Part shown: positions 35,381 through 43,337 of the stretch, one piece after another
How the letters are laid out: each line of letters begins with the position of its first letter
Position numbering within the stretch: position 1 is the first letter of the stretch
From: an uncultured Clostridia bacterium
Lineage (GTDB): Bacteria > Bacillota > Clostridia > TANB77 > UBA1234
Length of the DNA: 47,151 bases
Direction of reading: 5' to 3'
Assembly: GCA_947164995.1 (NCBI GenBank)
Contig: CAMUYU010000007.1
Span: 1-47,151 of the forward strand
The notes under the pieces: model-generated
The model's input: only the letters and a program-made list of their open reading frames with translations
Databases searched by the model: none
Told to the model about the DNA's origin: nothing
Position numbers and translations under genes: made by a program

Positions 35381-36215
35381 ATGAATTTTGAAAACGAAGA
35401 TATTAAACATATTGAAAAAGACGAAATTGAATACATACAATTTAAACGTTTATTAAAGCATTCTGAGATAAATCATGCATATATTTTTAGTTCGCACAAT
35501 ATGAACTTTAGAGTAGGTAAGGATTTTAGATTAATAGAACAAGTTAAAAGTAATTTAAGAATAATGTGTGAAAACTGTGGTTTTAATATTGAGACAATTA
35601 TTAGGCCAGACTATGACCACACAAATAACGTTGAAGTTGTGGATAAAGTAGATATCTCAAAAGAAATTCCAGAACTTCGTGGAGAAAGATTTATTGCAAC
35701 CGATGGATTAATAACAAATAAAAAAGACATAACAATAATGTCAACAAATGCAGATTGTTTGTTAATACTTCTTTATGATCCAGTTAAAAAAGTTATTGGA
35801 AATATACATGCAGGTTGGAAAGGAAGTTTTAATAAAATTACACTAAATGCAATCAATAAAATGAAAGAAGAATATAATTGCAATCCAGAAGATATAGAGG
35901 CATATTTTTCACCAAGTATAAGAAAATGTCATTTTGAGGTAGACGAAGATGTAATGCAGATTTGTAGAAATAACTTTGAATATACAGGTAAATTAGATGA
36001 GATAATTTCTATTGGAGAAATAAAAGAAGGAAAGCAAAAATATCTAATAGATAATGTTTTAATTAATAAGCTTTTATTATTGGAATCTGGAGTAAAAAAA
36101 GGTAACATAATTGACTCGAAAATTTGTAGTATTTGTTGTAGTGAAAAAATCCATTCAAGAAGGGTGGAAGGCCTAAATTTCGGACTTCGGAGCAGCATTT
36201 ATTTCATTAAAATAG
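35381..36215 (+). CDS. YfiH/YlmD-type polyphenol-oxidase-like protein, read through a CGGA +1 shift
   Basis: ATG 35381 is preferred to GTG 35372, which lies in the RBS AAGGTG. The protein has the multicopper-like YfiH/laccase fold with NADCLLILL, GNIHAGWKG (about 146) and CSPSIRKCHFEV-type residues; members act as purine nucleoside phosphorylases/laccase-like enzymes or in peptidoglycan editing. At 36188, after NFGL, the frame meets CGG-A. The zero frame reads through to 36229 with an off-family tail (RSSIYFIKIG). The +1 frame gives G-AAFISLK and stops at 36215, like the family's short hydrophobic C-terminus. The joined length is 277 residues with integral codon count. Confidence 0.85.
36188..36191 (+). 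other. CGGA +1 recoding site 6 (YfiH/YlmD homologue)
   Basis: Context GGA CTT CGG A GCA GCA. The +1 reading gives a normal short hydrophobic C-terminus. The zero-frame alternative also stops soon after, so this case rests on family resemblance of eight residues. Confidence 0.7.
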
Positions 36216-36271
36216 GGCATTTTATGTAGATATTTTCTTAAAAATTTTCAAAAAAATCATAGTATTATCAG

Positions 36272-36300
36272 TTGAAATAAAGTCAAAAATATGGTATTAT
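36272..36300 (+). promoter_or_regulatory. 6S RNA promoter
   Basis: TTGAAA (36272-36277) and TATTAT (36295-36300) have a 17-base spacer. The transcript should start near 36307. Confidence 0.8.
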
Positions 36301-36306
36301 ATAAAT

Positions 36307-36509
36307 AACCCTACAGGGTGCGAATCACTTGAGTTTTATTTAGAACCAACAGATTAAGAATTGGGAGTCGGGGATATCGGCACGGCGTGCATGCTTACAC
36401 CTTTTAAACAAGCTAGTAAGAAGCCCAGTAATGCTGATGAAGACACCCACCTGCGTAGAGCAGGCTCTTAAATTCACTCTTTTGAACGGCCTATGTGGGG
36501 CCTTTTTTT
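36307..36509 (+). ncRNA. ssrS: 6S RNA
   Basis: The roughly 200-base transcript shows the 6S layout: a terminal stem in which CCCTACA (36309-36315) pairs with TGTGGGG (36494-36500), a long bulged helix around GAGTCGGGGAT and GGCACGGCGTGCATGC, AGTAAGAAGCC, and the conserved GACACCCACCT...AGCAGG...CTTAAA block on the 3' side. 6S mimics an open promoter and sequesters sigma-A RNA polymerase in stationary phase. It has its own promoter and terminator and fills most of the gap 36216-36595. Confidence 0.87.
36488..36509 (+). terminator. 6S RNA terminator
   Basis: GGCC (36488-36491) pairs with GGCC (36499-36502) inside the 3' end of the RNA, followed by seven T. Confidence 0.75.
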
Positions 36510-36529
36510 GCGCTTTTTTAAATAAAATC

Positions 36530-36558
36530 TTGCTAAAAATAGCATTTCATGGTATATT
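36530..36558 (+). promoter_or_regulatory. Promoter of the coiled-coil gene at 36596
   Basis: TTGCTA (36530-36535) and TATATT (36553-36558) have a 17-base spacer. Confidence 0.6.
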
Positions 36559-36595
36559 AATTATGTTAAGTACAAATTAAGGAGGTTTCTGATTT

Positions 36596-37552
36596 ATGGC
36601 AGGAACTAAGAAAAAAAGCGAGCCAATTTCAATTGGCAGAATTCTGGATTATCAAGTAGCTTCACCGGAAGAAAAGGTTCTTGATTTTAAGAAGCGGTTG
36701 GAAGAGCAAATTGCAGTCATTAGAGTAGGCATCAAGAGTGGAGATGTAAATGATTCTCAAAAGGCACAAAATTACATCAAAAAAATTGAGAAATTTCTTG
36801 CGATAGATTTTTTCTCCAATAAGAAGAACAACGTAAAAAGAGTCCGTCATTTAAAGCAAGAATGTAAAGTGGTTGTTGCCACAAATAAGGAAATAATTGA
36901 TATTTTAAAGAAGTGGATTTCTCAAAAGCGTAATTACAAAATTACAGCTGCAGAAGAGTTTGTAAAAGGCGAAGCCAAGCAATTTGACTTTATGGGTGAG
37001 ATGAAAGGTTTTTATGATAGGGACAATAGTTTCCTTAGAGATATCGAAGCAAATTATAATTCGGAACTTATCCTTTTAAATAGAATTAAAGGGATGCTGG
37101 CTGATAAAACAATTACTAGTGCACTTGGTGTGAAAAACTCTTGGAAAGTTGAAACCCTTAAAGAAAGCCTTCTTGAGTGGTCTCAAGATTACCCAATTAA
37201 TGTTGAGATTGAACTGGAAGAAATTTTTAAACTTCCTTATTTCAGATATAAAAAATATCTTACACTTGAAGTAAGTGAGTTTAAAGACTTTCTTGATGTT
37301 CGAACTAAAGCACTGCAAGAAATTGTTGATTGGATTGAAGAGTATATCTCTTATAATAACTCAGAATTTGAAGTTCTCAAATCTCAAATGGGAGAAGTAT
37401 GTAGAGCAACAGAGTATGATTTGCTTGATGAATATGACAGATGTTTAGATGATCTTTCTCGAGTGCTTCAAGAGTATGAAAAAGAGTACAGGCTTTATCG
37501 CTTTGGCCAAGGCTTGATAGAAGCAGATATTTTCGATACACTTTATAAATAA
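36596..37552 (+). CDS. Unrecognised cytoplasmic helical protein
   Basis: The 318-residue protein is charged and almost wholly helical, with no signal peptide or membrane segment. I do not recognise the family. AAGGAGG lies upstream. It contains an in-frame CGG at 36695 followed by T (FKK-CGG-LEEQ) where no shift occurs and arginine fits. Its codon use is slightly richer in G/C (CGT, CGC, CTT) than the neighbours. It is monocistronic between its own promoter and terminator. Confidence 0.7.
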   Translation: MAGTKKKSEPISIGRILDYQVASPEEKVLDFKKRLEEQIAVIRVGIKSGDVNDSQKAQNYIKKIEKFLAIDFFSNKKNNVKRVRHLKQECKVVVATNKEIIDILKKWISQKRNYKITAAEEFVKGEAKQFDFMGEMKGFYDRDNSFLRDIEANYNSELILLNRIKGMLADKTITSALGVKNSWKVETLKESLLEWSQDYPINVEIELEEIFKLPYFRYKKYLTLEVSEFKDFLDVRTKALQEIVDWIEEYISYNNSEFEVLKSQMGEVCRATEYDLLDEYDRCLDDLSRVLQEYEKEYRLYRFGQGLIEADIFDTLYK

Positions 37553-37555
37553 AAT

Positions 37556-37586
37556 AAAACCCCATATTTATGGGGTTTTATTTTTT
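37556..37586 (+). terminator. Terminator after the gene at 36596
   Basis: AAAACCCCATA (37556-37566) pairs with TATGGGGTTTT (37569-37579) over a two-base loop, followed by ATTTTTT. Confidence 0.9.
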
Positions 37587-37677
37587 ATATTTTTATTACA
37601 AATGCATTGTTTTTGTGGCTACATAGAAGAAGTTTTGATAATCTTATTATAAAGTTATTATAAAAGGAGAGATAAAA

Positions 37678-38505
37678 ATGGATGGTGAAAGAAGCGTTTT
37701 AGTAGCGAATATTGAAAACGTTCTAACTATTGTTAGAATAGTTGGTACAATTATAGCTATTTTTATGGTATTGTGGGTATGTTTCAAATTTTTAGTAGCT
37801 GTTAAAAATAAAGATGACGAAAAAAAAGCTAAAGCAAAAAAAATGTTTGTTCCAATGTTAATAGGTGCTTTACTAATTGTTTTTGCTACATCTTTAGTTG
37901 AGTGGTTGTGGATTAATTCTATAGCTAAACCAATAATATACATATACCCAGAACAAGAGGTAAATCTTCGAGTAGAATTAGGTAATCCAGAATTAATAAC
38001 CACATCTTATCCAAATTATTTTGAATATAACGGATGGAATGTGAAAGCAAATCCAAATGGAGACTTGGAAGATAAAAATACAAATAAAAAATTATATAGT
38101 TTATATTGGGAAGGAAAAATGAACAATATAAACAACGATTTATCTGAAGGATTTGTTGTAAAAGGAGAAGAAGTTGCAGACTTCCTAGATGAAAAACTAG
38201 AGATATTAGGACTAAATTATAAAGAAAGAGAAGAATTTATAGTATACTGGTTACCAAGATTAGAAAAGAATAAATATAACTTTATAAGATTTGCATTAAC
38301 AGATGAGTGCAATGAATATATGCCATTAATAATAAATGAAGAAAAAGAAGATGGCACATTAGAAGAAGCAGACATAGATACATTAATAAGAGTACTTATG
38401 ATATTTAAACCATTAAATCATGAAATAGAGGTTAAAGAGCAAGAATTACCTAAGCAAGAAAGAATAGGTTTCACTGTAGTTGAGTGGGGCGGAAGTGAAT
38501 TATAG
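37678..38505 (+). CDS. Pilin-like (VirB2/TrbC-type) N-terminus fused to a large extracytoplasmic domain
   Basis: The first about 85 residues have two hydrophobic helices (about 15-42 and 58-80) separated by a lysine-rich loop (VKNKDDEKKAKAKK), as in VirB2/TrbC pilin-like subunits of type IV secretion systems. After KPIIYIYPEQEVNLRVEL comes a roughly 180-residue domain with YPNYFEYNGWNVKANPNG and SLYWEGK, found in many hypothetical surface proteins. The fusion is unusual. RBS AAAGGAGAG precedes ATG 37678. Function unknown. Confidence 0.65.
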   Translation: MDGERSVLVANIENVLTIVRIVGTIIAIFMVLWVCFKFLVAVKNKDDEKKAKAKKMFVPMLIGALLIVFATSLVEWLWINSIAKPIIYIYPEQEVNLRVELGNPELITTSYPNYFEYNGWNVKANPNGDLEDKNTNKKLYSLYWEGKMNNINNDLSEGFVVKGEEVADFLDEKLEILGLNYKEREEFIVYWLPRLEKNKYNFIRFALTDECNEYMPLIINEEKEDGTLEEADIDTLIRVLMIFKPLNHEIEVKEQELPKQERIGFTVVEWGGSEL

Positions 38506-38520
38506 AAAGAGTATAAAAAA

Positions 38521-38550
38521 ATCACCTGATTGAATTTTCAATCAGGTGGT
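38521..38550. terminator. Bidirectional terminator between convergent genes
   Basis: ATCACCTGATTGA (38521-38533) pairs with TCAATCAGGTGGT (38538-38550), with A-run before and T-run after, so it can stop transcription from both sides. Confidence 0.85.
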
Positions 38551-38555
38551 TTTAA

Positions 38556-39227
38556 TTAAAGATTTAGAGGTAAGGTATCAAGATAAAGTCCTTTGTATTC
38601 ACCTTTTAAAACATATTCAGTAATACCAACATCTTCCAAAAACTTGATATAAAATCTTCTTCTTGGATGGGATCTTACTAAATTTAATTCAGGATGTTTA
38701 TAGTCAAAATAGACTATAGATTCTCTTCCAACAAAAGTCTTATCTGCAGGATAATTACGGAGGTCTTCTAAAGTCTTTTCAAAATCAGATTTTGCATTTT
38801 TCTTTTCTTTATCAACATATTCAGAATAATGGTGATTAATAAATTCAACCCATCTTTGTGCATACGTATATGGCGTTCCTTTTTGATGAATAGGAACGGC
38901 TAATGATATGCGGGTGCCATTTGAATAAACAATAAAACCTAAATCAAGAAGAATGTTTTCTAATTCTGCGTGTGTTAAATATGGCCAACAAAAATCGTAT
39001 AAATAAGTGTCTTTTTGTAAGATACTTTCAGCAGAAAAAGTATTATTAAAATCTCTATGAATAGGAACAGGTCTACAGTGCTTAGCTTTGTGATTTGCAT
39101 GCCAGGGACGATTTTCTTTTATAAATCTTTTTTCAAACCATTTGTCCATAACCGAAATAACTTCTTGTTTCCTTAACTTATGTAGGTCTAAACATTTAGT
39201 CCGAATGCCTTCCAAAGATGATTTCAT
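38556..39227 (-). CDS. Unrecognised cytoplasmic protein
   Basis: The start ATG 39227 follows AGGTGA. An in-frame start at 39281 lies upstream of the predicted transcription start and is rejected. The product is about 223 residues, soluble, rich in aromatic, histidine and arginine residues (KHCRPVPIHRDF, SHPRRRFYIKF). It is not a family I recognise. Codon 9 is CGG followed by A (39203-39201), read straight through in this frame; a +1 shift there would hit TAG within four codons. Confidence 0.65.
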   Translation of the reverse strand: MKSSLEGIRTKCLDLHKLRKQEVISVMDKWFEKRFIKENRPWHANHKAKHCRPVPIHRDFNNTFSAESILQKDTYLYDFCWPYLTHAELENILLDLGFIVYSNGTRISLAVPIHQKGTPYTYAQRWVEFINHHYSEYVDKEKKNAKSDFEKTLEDLRNYPADKTFVGRESIVYFDYKHPELNLVRSHPRRRFYIKFLEDVGITEYVLKGEYKGLYLDTLPLNL

Positions 39228-39269
39228 TTTTTCACCTACTTTTTTAAAAAAATTATTCAATACTAGAGT

Positions 39270-39298
39270 AATATATAGCAAATCGCTGATTATGTCAA
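39270..39298 (-). promoter_or_regulatory. Promoter of the minus-strand gene
   Basis: On the minus strand TTGACA (39298-39293) and TATATT (39275-39270) have a 17-base spacer. Confidence 0.8.
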
Positions 39299-39492
39299 CA
39301 AAAAGTCTATAAATCTAATATTTATTTTTTTTATATGATTTTTACATGTGCCTTAATATATAACGCAATTGTAAAAAGAATTATTACAAAGAAATAAGGA
39401 GATACTATTCATATGTATTTCTTGAAAAAAATAATTATTATTGATAGTATTTAATTAAGTAGTATTAATAATAATTAACGGGGGAAACTCAT

Positions 39493-41319
39493 ATGAAAAA
39501 AATAATAATGATTAATGTACTTGTTTTTATTTTGCTAATTTCATCTTGTGCTTTTGCATCAATAGTTAGTGATGTTGACGAATTTATTGCTATGGCTAAC
39601 GATGGAACTATACCAGAAATAAAGCTTGGAGCAGATATTGTAATTGATGAGGAGATTACTATAAACGTTGATTCTTCAGATAGATATATTGATACAAATG
39701 GTTACAAGCTTGTTTTGGATAATTATTTAACAATATTATATTTTGAAGATGAGTTGAATTTTACTTTTATGGATTCAATTGGAAACGGTGTAGTATTTAG
39801 TAATGGTACGAAAATAAGAGCACGATTTTTTGAACCAGGATATGAAAATAATAAATTACAATTCATAAGCGGAAGTTACGTACAACCAACCAGTCTTGCT
39901 ACACTAGTTGAAGATGCAAATGAGACAACAGATGGATTAAATATAATTATTGATGGAGCATCATTTTATCAAAATTCTAGCTCACCTTTTCTTGAAAATG
40001 ATTGGAATTATCAAATAAGAAATATGAACATAATGGGTTATTATTCAGATTCATATGTTGGATTTGCGAATATTGAAAAGCCACTTTCTCAAGTTATGGA
40101 TAATAACACTAAGATATTTGTAAACGGAGAGTTATTAGACGTTGATAGAAATACTAAACAAACAAGAAATGTGTATTTTGATAGAACTCCAGGAAATTAT
40201 ATTGTTATAACGAATATGGCAACTTATGATGATACGTCAATTATTGTTCCAACTTTTGATATGTTGATTGAAGAATATGGTGATGTGGGCTTTAAACCTG
40301 TTGTTGTTCAAAAAGGAGAAGAATCTGGAACAATTGATGGAGATTTTTTAAAATTTGAGTTAGAAGGCAAAGACAAAGATTGTTTTGCAACTCAATTGAA
40401 TATCAGTACTCTTAACGGAGAGGGAGGTTGGAATAATCCATCTCAATTTGGAATCAAACCTATTACAGGTCTTGAAGTTGATAAATATGATGCTTTTGTA
40501 AAACTAGTTTATGATTCAGATGAAGATGGAGAATATGAAACATTATTGGGTATTGGGGTGGCATCTGTAAAAGTTAGTCCAGAAATTGTTGCATGTGACA
40601 GTTATTGGGGAACTTCTGGTGGAATGTACATACAATCAGTAACAATAGATGGTGAAACAGTTTACAGTTATAGTAAACCACTTTCATTATATACAGGAGA
40701 TACAGTAACAATTCTAGTTGAATGTGCAGAACACTATGAGGCTATTTCAGGAATATTAAGATACAATAATATTAATCAAGATTATTTTACATTAACTAGA
40801 AATGAACAAGGTTTATATGAAGGAACATTCGTAATTCCTGGCTATGACTTTAAAATAGGAATTTCAACACAAGAAAAAGATAATAGGCTTGCTTTTTATA
40901 GTCACAATGGTTCTGATTTGATAGAAATAGTTTATTACGAAGTTGGAGAACCAATGATTTTGCCAGGGTCATTTGAAGGATGGACTAATGGAGATTTAGC
41001 ATTAATTGGCTGGAGCAGTAGCTTAGATGGAACACAAGATTTTTATGAGCCTGGTGATGAATATACAACTTCTGAAACACAACCTATTAGACATATCTTT
41101 TGGGCACAATGGGGTGAAGCATCTACCGATAAAGGTGATATAAATCAAGATGGTAATATTAATATAATTGATGTTAAATTGCTTTTACAGTGGGTTATTT
41201 CAAATTCTTTAAACGATCCAACACCTGCAGAACTAAAAATTCGTGATATGAACAATGATAGCCATATCAATATAATTGATGTTAAATTATTACTTCAAAA
41301 AGTAATTAGTAATTCATAA
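39493..41319 (+). CDS. Secreted dockerin protein 1
   Basis: The signal peptide (about 1-23) leads to a region of beta-repeat character (about 24-250), unknown domains and an InlB B-repeat-like unit near residues 465-545. The C-terminus is a type I dockerin: two Ca-binding repeats, GDINQDGNINIIDV and DMNNDSHINIIDV, each followed by KLLLQ. Dockerins bind cohesins on scaffold proteins. It is the first of three such genes here. RBS GGGGGA-like, with a long leader of about 190 bases. Confidence 0.85.
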   Translation: MKKIIMINVLVFILLISSCAFASIVSDVDEFIAMANDGTIPEIKLGADIVIDEEITINVDSSDRYIDTNGYKLVLDNYLTILYFEDELNFTFMDSIGNGVVFSNGTKIRARFFEPGYENNKLQFISGSYVQPTSLATLVEDANETTDGLNIIIDGASFYQNSSSPFLENDWNYQIRNMNIMGYYSDSYVGFANIEKPLSQVMDNNTKIFVNGELLDVDRNTKQTRNVYFDRTPGNYIVITNMATYDDTSIIVPTFDMLIEEYGDVGFKPVVVQKGEESGTIDGDFLKFELEGKDKDCFATQLNISTLNGEGGWNNPSQFGIKPITGLEVDKYDAFVKLVYDSDEDGEYETLLGIGVASVKVSPEIVACDSYWGTSGGMYIQSVTIDGETVYSYSKPLSLYTGDTVTILVECAEHYEAISGILRYNNINQDYFTLTRNEQGLYEGTFVIPGYDFKIGISTQEKDNRLAFYSHNGSDLIEIVYYEVGEPMILPGSFEGWTNGDLALIGWSSSLDGTQDFYEPGDEYTTSETQPIRHIFWAQWGEASTDKGDINQDGNINIIDVKLLLQWVISNSLNDPTPAELKIRDMNNDSHINIIDVKLLLQKVISNS

Positions 41320-41325
41320 ACTAAA

Positions 41326-41347
41326 GCGGCGACTAATAGTCGCCGCT
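41326..41347 (+). other. Perfect hairpin after dockerin gene 1
   Basis: GCGGCGACT (41327 on) pairs with AGTCGCCGC over AAT. No T-run. It contains the same GGCGAC/GTCGCC core as the hairpin at 8467. Confidence 0.6.
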
Positions 41348-41376
41348 ATTAATAAGTCTTAATCCCAAACACACAC

Positions 41377-41405
41377 TTGACATTACGTAAACCGTGGTGT
41401 ATAAT
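41377..41405 (+). promoter_or_regulatory. Promoter of the membrane protein at 41471
   Basis: TTGACA (41377-41382) and TATAAT (41400-41405) are exact consensus with a 17-base spacer. Confidence 0.85.
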
Positions 41406-41470
41406 AGTTAACATAATGTTAAAATTTAATTTGTATCTAAATTATTTTTTAGGAACGAAAGGAAAAAAGC

Positions 41471-42313
41471 ATGGTTATTTTGTGTGTCCTGTTTTTTATA
41501 GGTGTTGTATCGGTAATTTTTCTTCGTCTATGTCTTAACTTGACCGGGTATGAGTTGATAGAACGGTATTATAATGAAGGTCGTTTAAAATTTAAACCAA
41601 AAAAATACTATGGAATCGCCTGCTATGTTTCAGCCATCATCTCCAGCATTCTTTTTTCTGGTATGATTTTTGGTAGTCTTTTTTCAGCGTATTATTATCA
41701 TAGAGATATTTTATTTTGCTTTGAAAATATAGGTAAAGCTATTGTATCAATATTCTTTTTATGTTGCTTGTTGGGACTAGCTTATTCAATATTCGTAGTA
41801 AGTACTTGTATTGTTCCATTTCATAACTTTACAAAAAAATGGTTCAAAAAAACTCTTGTCTTTTTAATGCTATTATCTGGCATTATTCTAACAATACCAA
41901 TTACAAATTATTTCAATAACATAGAATATAAAGATGATACACTTCTCACAAATACATTAGACCAAAAACTCGTTTATTTTTATAACGTCCCTGTTGGAAG
42001 TTCGGATTATATTAACGGTATACCTCAAGATACAACATATAATACCCCTACTATTGTTAACTCTTCCGATGTACCATTCTGGTATCTAAATGAGAGCGAC
42101 GGAGACATCGTATTTTCTTCTGCACCAACCCAAAAATCTAGTATTATACTTATAGAAGAAGATGACGCTCCATATGTCGAAATTAAAACATATCGTTTTG
42201 AAAACAAACGAATAAATCACAATAATAACAAAGAAAAAGTTGTATCATACAGTTCTTGGAATGAATACAATTTTTATCTGCCTGAAAAGGCAATGCAATA
42301 TATTTTATATTAA
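41471..42313 (+). CDS. Unrecognised four-helix membrane protein
   Basis: The 280-residue protein has four hydrophobic segments in the first half (about 2-24, 46-70, 88-112, 130-152) and a hydrophilic C-terminal half. RBS GAAAGGA. Codon 32 is CGG followed by T (41564-41566; LIE-CGG-YYNEG), read as a normal sense codon. Its codon use (CTC, TCC, ACG, CCC) differs slightly from the AT-richest neighbours, a hint of transfer. Function unknown. Confidence 0.7.
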   Translation: MVILCVLFFIGVVSVIFLRLCLNLTGYELIERYYNEGRLKFKPKKYYGIACYVSAIISSILFSGMIFGSLFSAYYYHRDILFCFENIGKAIVSIFFLCCLLGLAYSIFVVSTCIVPFHNFTKKWFKKTLVFLMLLSGIILTIPITNYFNNIEYKDDTLLTNTLDQKLVYFYNVPVGSSDYINGIPQDTTYNTPTIVNSSDVPFWYLNESDGDIVFSSAPTQKSSIILIEEDDAPYVEIKTYRFENKRINHNNNKEKVVSYSSWNEYNFYLPEKAMQYILY

Positions 42314-42316
42314 AAG

Positions 42317-42349
42317 AGAACTCGAGGAATATTTCCTCGAGTTCTTTAT
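42317..42349. terminator. Bidirectional terminator between convergent genes
   Basis: AGAACTCGAGGAA (42317-42329) pairs with TTCCTCGAGTTCT (42333-42345) over TAT, with T on the 3' side. Confidence 0.85.
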
Positions 42350-42375
42350 TACATCGGCTTCAATTTCTGTAATTT

Positions 42376-43176
42376 TTACCAATCAACTTTTTCTATATTC
42401 ACCACATTAATGTATCCTTCTTCATCGTAACCGCCAGAAATATTAAAGTTTGAACGAGTAGTTTTTAAAATATTAGAAGTTAATGTATATATATCAACAT
42501 TTGCAATAGCGGTTTGTTCTGTTATGCCACTACCATAATATCTGATAGTAATTTGATGACCTGTGCTACCTAAATTGTTTGATTGAATAATATTACACAA
42601 TTGATAAGCAGCAGTTTTACTCTTTTTCTCACCAAAATATTTTTCGTATTTGCTGTTTAGTTGCTTGATAACGATACTAATTGATGTTTCTTGTTCAGTA
42701 GCTTCAGTAGATGGAATATTTATTAAAACAGTTTTTGTTTCGTCATTCCAATCAACTAATAAACCACAATTTTCAGAAATAAATCTTACTGGAACCATAG
42801 TTTTATCGTTTATTATTTTTGCAGGTACATCAAGTGAAGTAGGGGCATCGTTTACTAAAGCAACGTTACTATTAATTGTAAGAATAATAGTATTTCCATT
42901 CATAGAAATAATTGCTTTTCTGCTTTCATTATCCCAATCAACTTTTCCATTTAATTGTTCAAAAACTTCTCTAATTGGTACTAAAGTTCTTCCATCTGTA
43001 ATTACAGGCGGCATTTGACCTTGAGATGGAGTAAATAAGGCTCCATTAAGATATAACGAAACATCTGGGCCTTCATAAGTAGTTGTTACGTTATTAATGG
43101 TTAATTCCATAGCAAACGCAACTGAAGATATCACTAAAATAGATATTACTAATAATAAGATTTTTATTTTATTCAT
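42376..43176 (-). CDS. Secreted protein with copper-amine-oxidase N-terminal-type domain
   Basis: A signal peptide (about 1-22) is followed by two stalk-like repeats: VPIREVFEQLNGKVDWDN (about 72) and VPVRFISENCGLLVDWND (about 129), each with the R-x-F/V...VxWD pattern of the Cu_amine_oxidN1 domain. The roughly 90-residue C-terminal part is unknown. Such domains are common in clostridial surface proteins and do not imply amine oxidase activity. A promoter with TTGTTT-N17-TATAAT lies upstream at 43243-43215. Confidence 0.8.
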   Translation of the reverse strand: MNKIKILLLVISILVISSVAFAMELTINNVTTTYEGPDVSLYLNGALFTPSQGQMPPVITDGRTLVPIREVFEQLNGKVDWDNESRKAIISMNGNTIILTINSNVALVNDAPTSLDVPAKIINDKTMVPVRFISENCGLLVDWNDETKTVLINIPSTEATEQETSISIVIKQLNSKYEKYFGEKKSKTAAYQLCNIIQSNNLGSTGHQITIRYYGSGITEQTAIANVDIYTLTSNILKTTRSNFNISGGYDEEGYINVVNIEKVDW

Positions 43177-43214
43177 AATAAGCTCCTTTAAAACGTTTTT
43201 ATTTAGCTAATAAT

Positions 43215-43243
43215 ATTATAGTTTATTGAAAGTGTTTAAACAA
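43215..43243 (-). promoter_or_regulatory. Promoter of the copper-amine-oxidase-N gene
   Basis: On the minus strand TTGTTT (43243-43238) and TATAAT (43220-43215) have a 17-base spacer. Confidence 0.7.
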
Positions 43244-43337
43244 TAATTTTTTTAATTGTTTCAATTACATTAAATTGCTTTAATTTAGCCATAATAATTG
43301 ATACAATATTAGGGAATAAGTTTAATTTTGGAGGATA

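Noticed and set aside
3638-36191. The CGGA breaks as sequencing or assembly errors
   Set aside because: Six breaks would have to share the same inserted base and context, while long homopolymers, the usual error sites, are intact in the same genes. Raw reads would still be needed to exclude it fully.
3626-36215. Classical slippery-site +1 frameshifting as in prfB
   Set aside because: The preceding codons differ at each site and most cannot re-pair in +1. There is no shared stop codon or upstream SD-like stimulator apart from the start of the VWA gene.
36216-36596. The structured region as a tmRNA or riboswitch
   Set aside because: No tRNA-like ends, no tag reading frame and no riboswitch core. 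The CACCCACCT block and terminal stem fit 6S RNA better.
39228-39281. Earlier start of the minus-strand gene at 39281
   Set aside because: It overlaps the -10 of the consensus promoter, upstream of the likely transcription start. ATG 39227 has an AGGTGA site.
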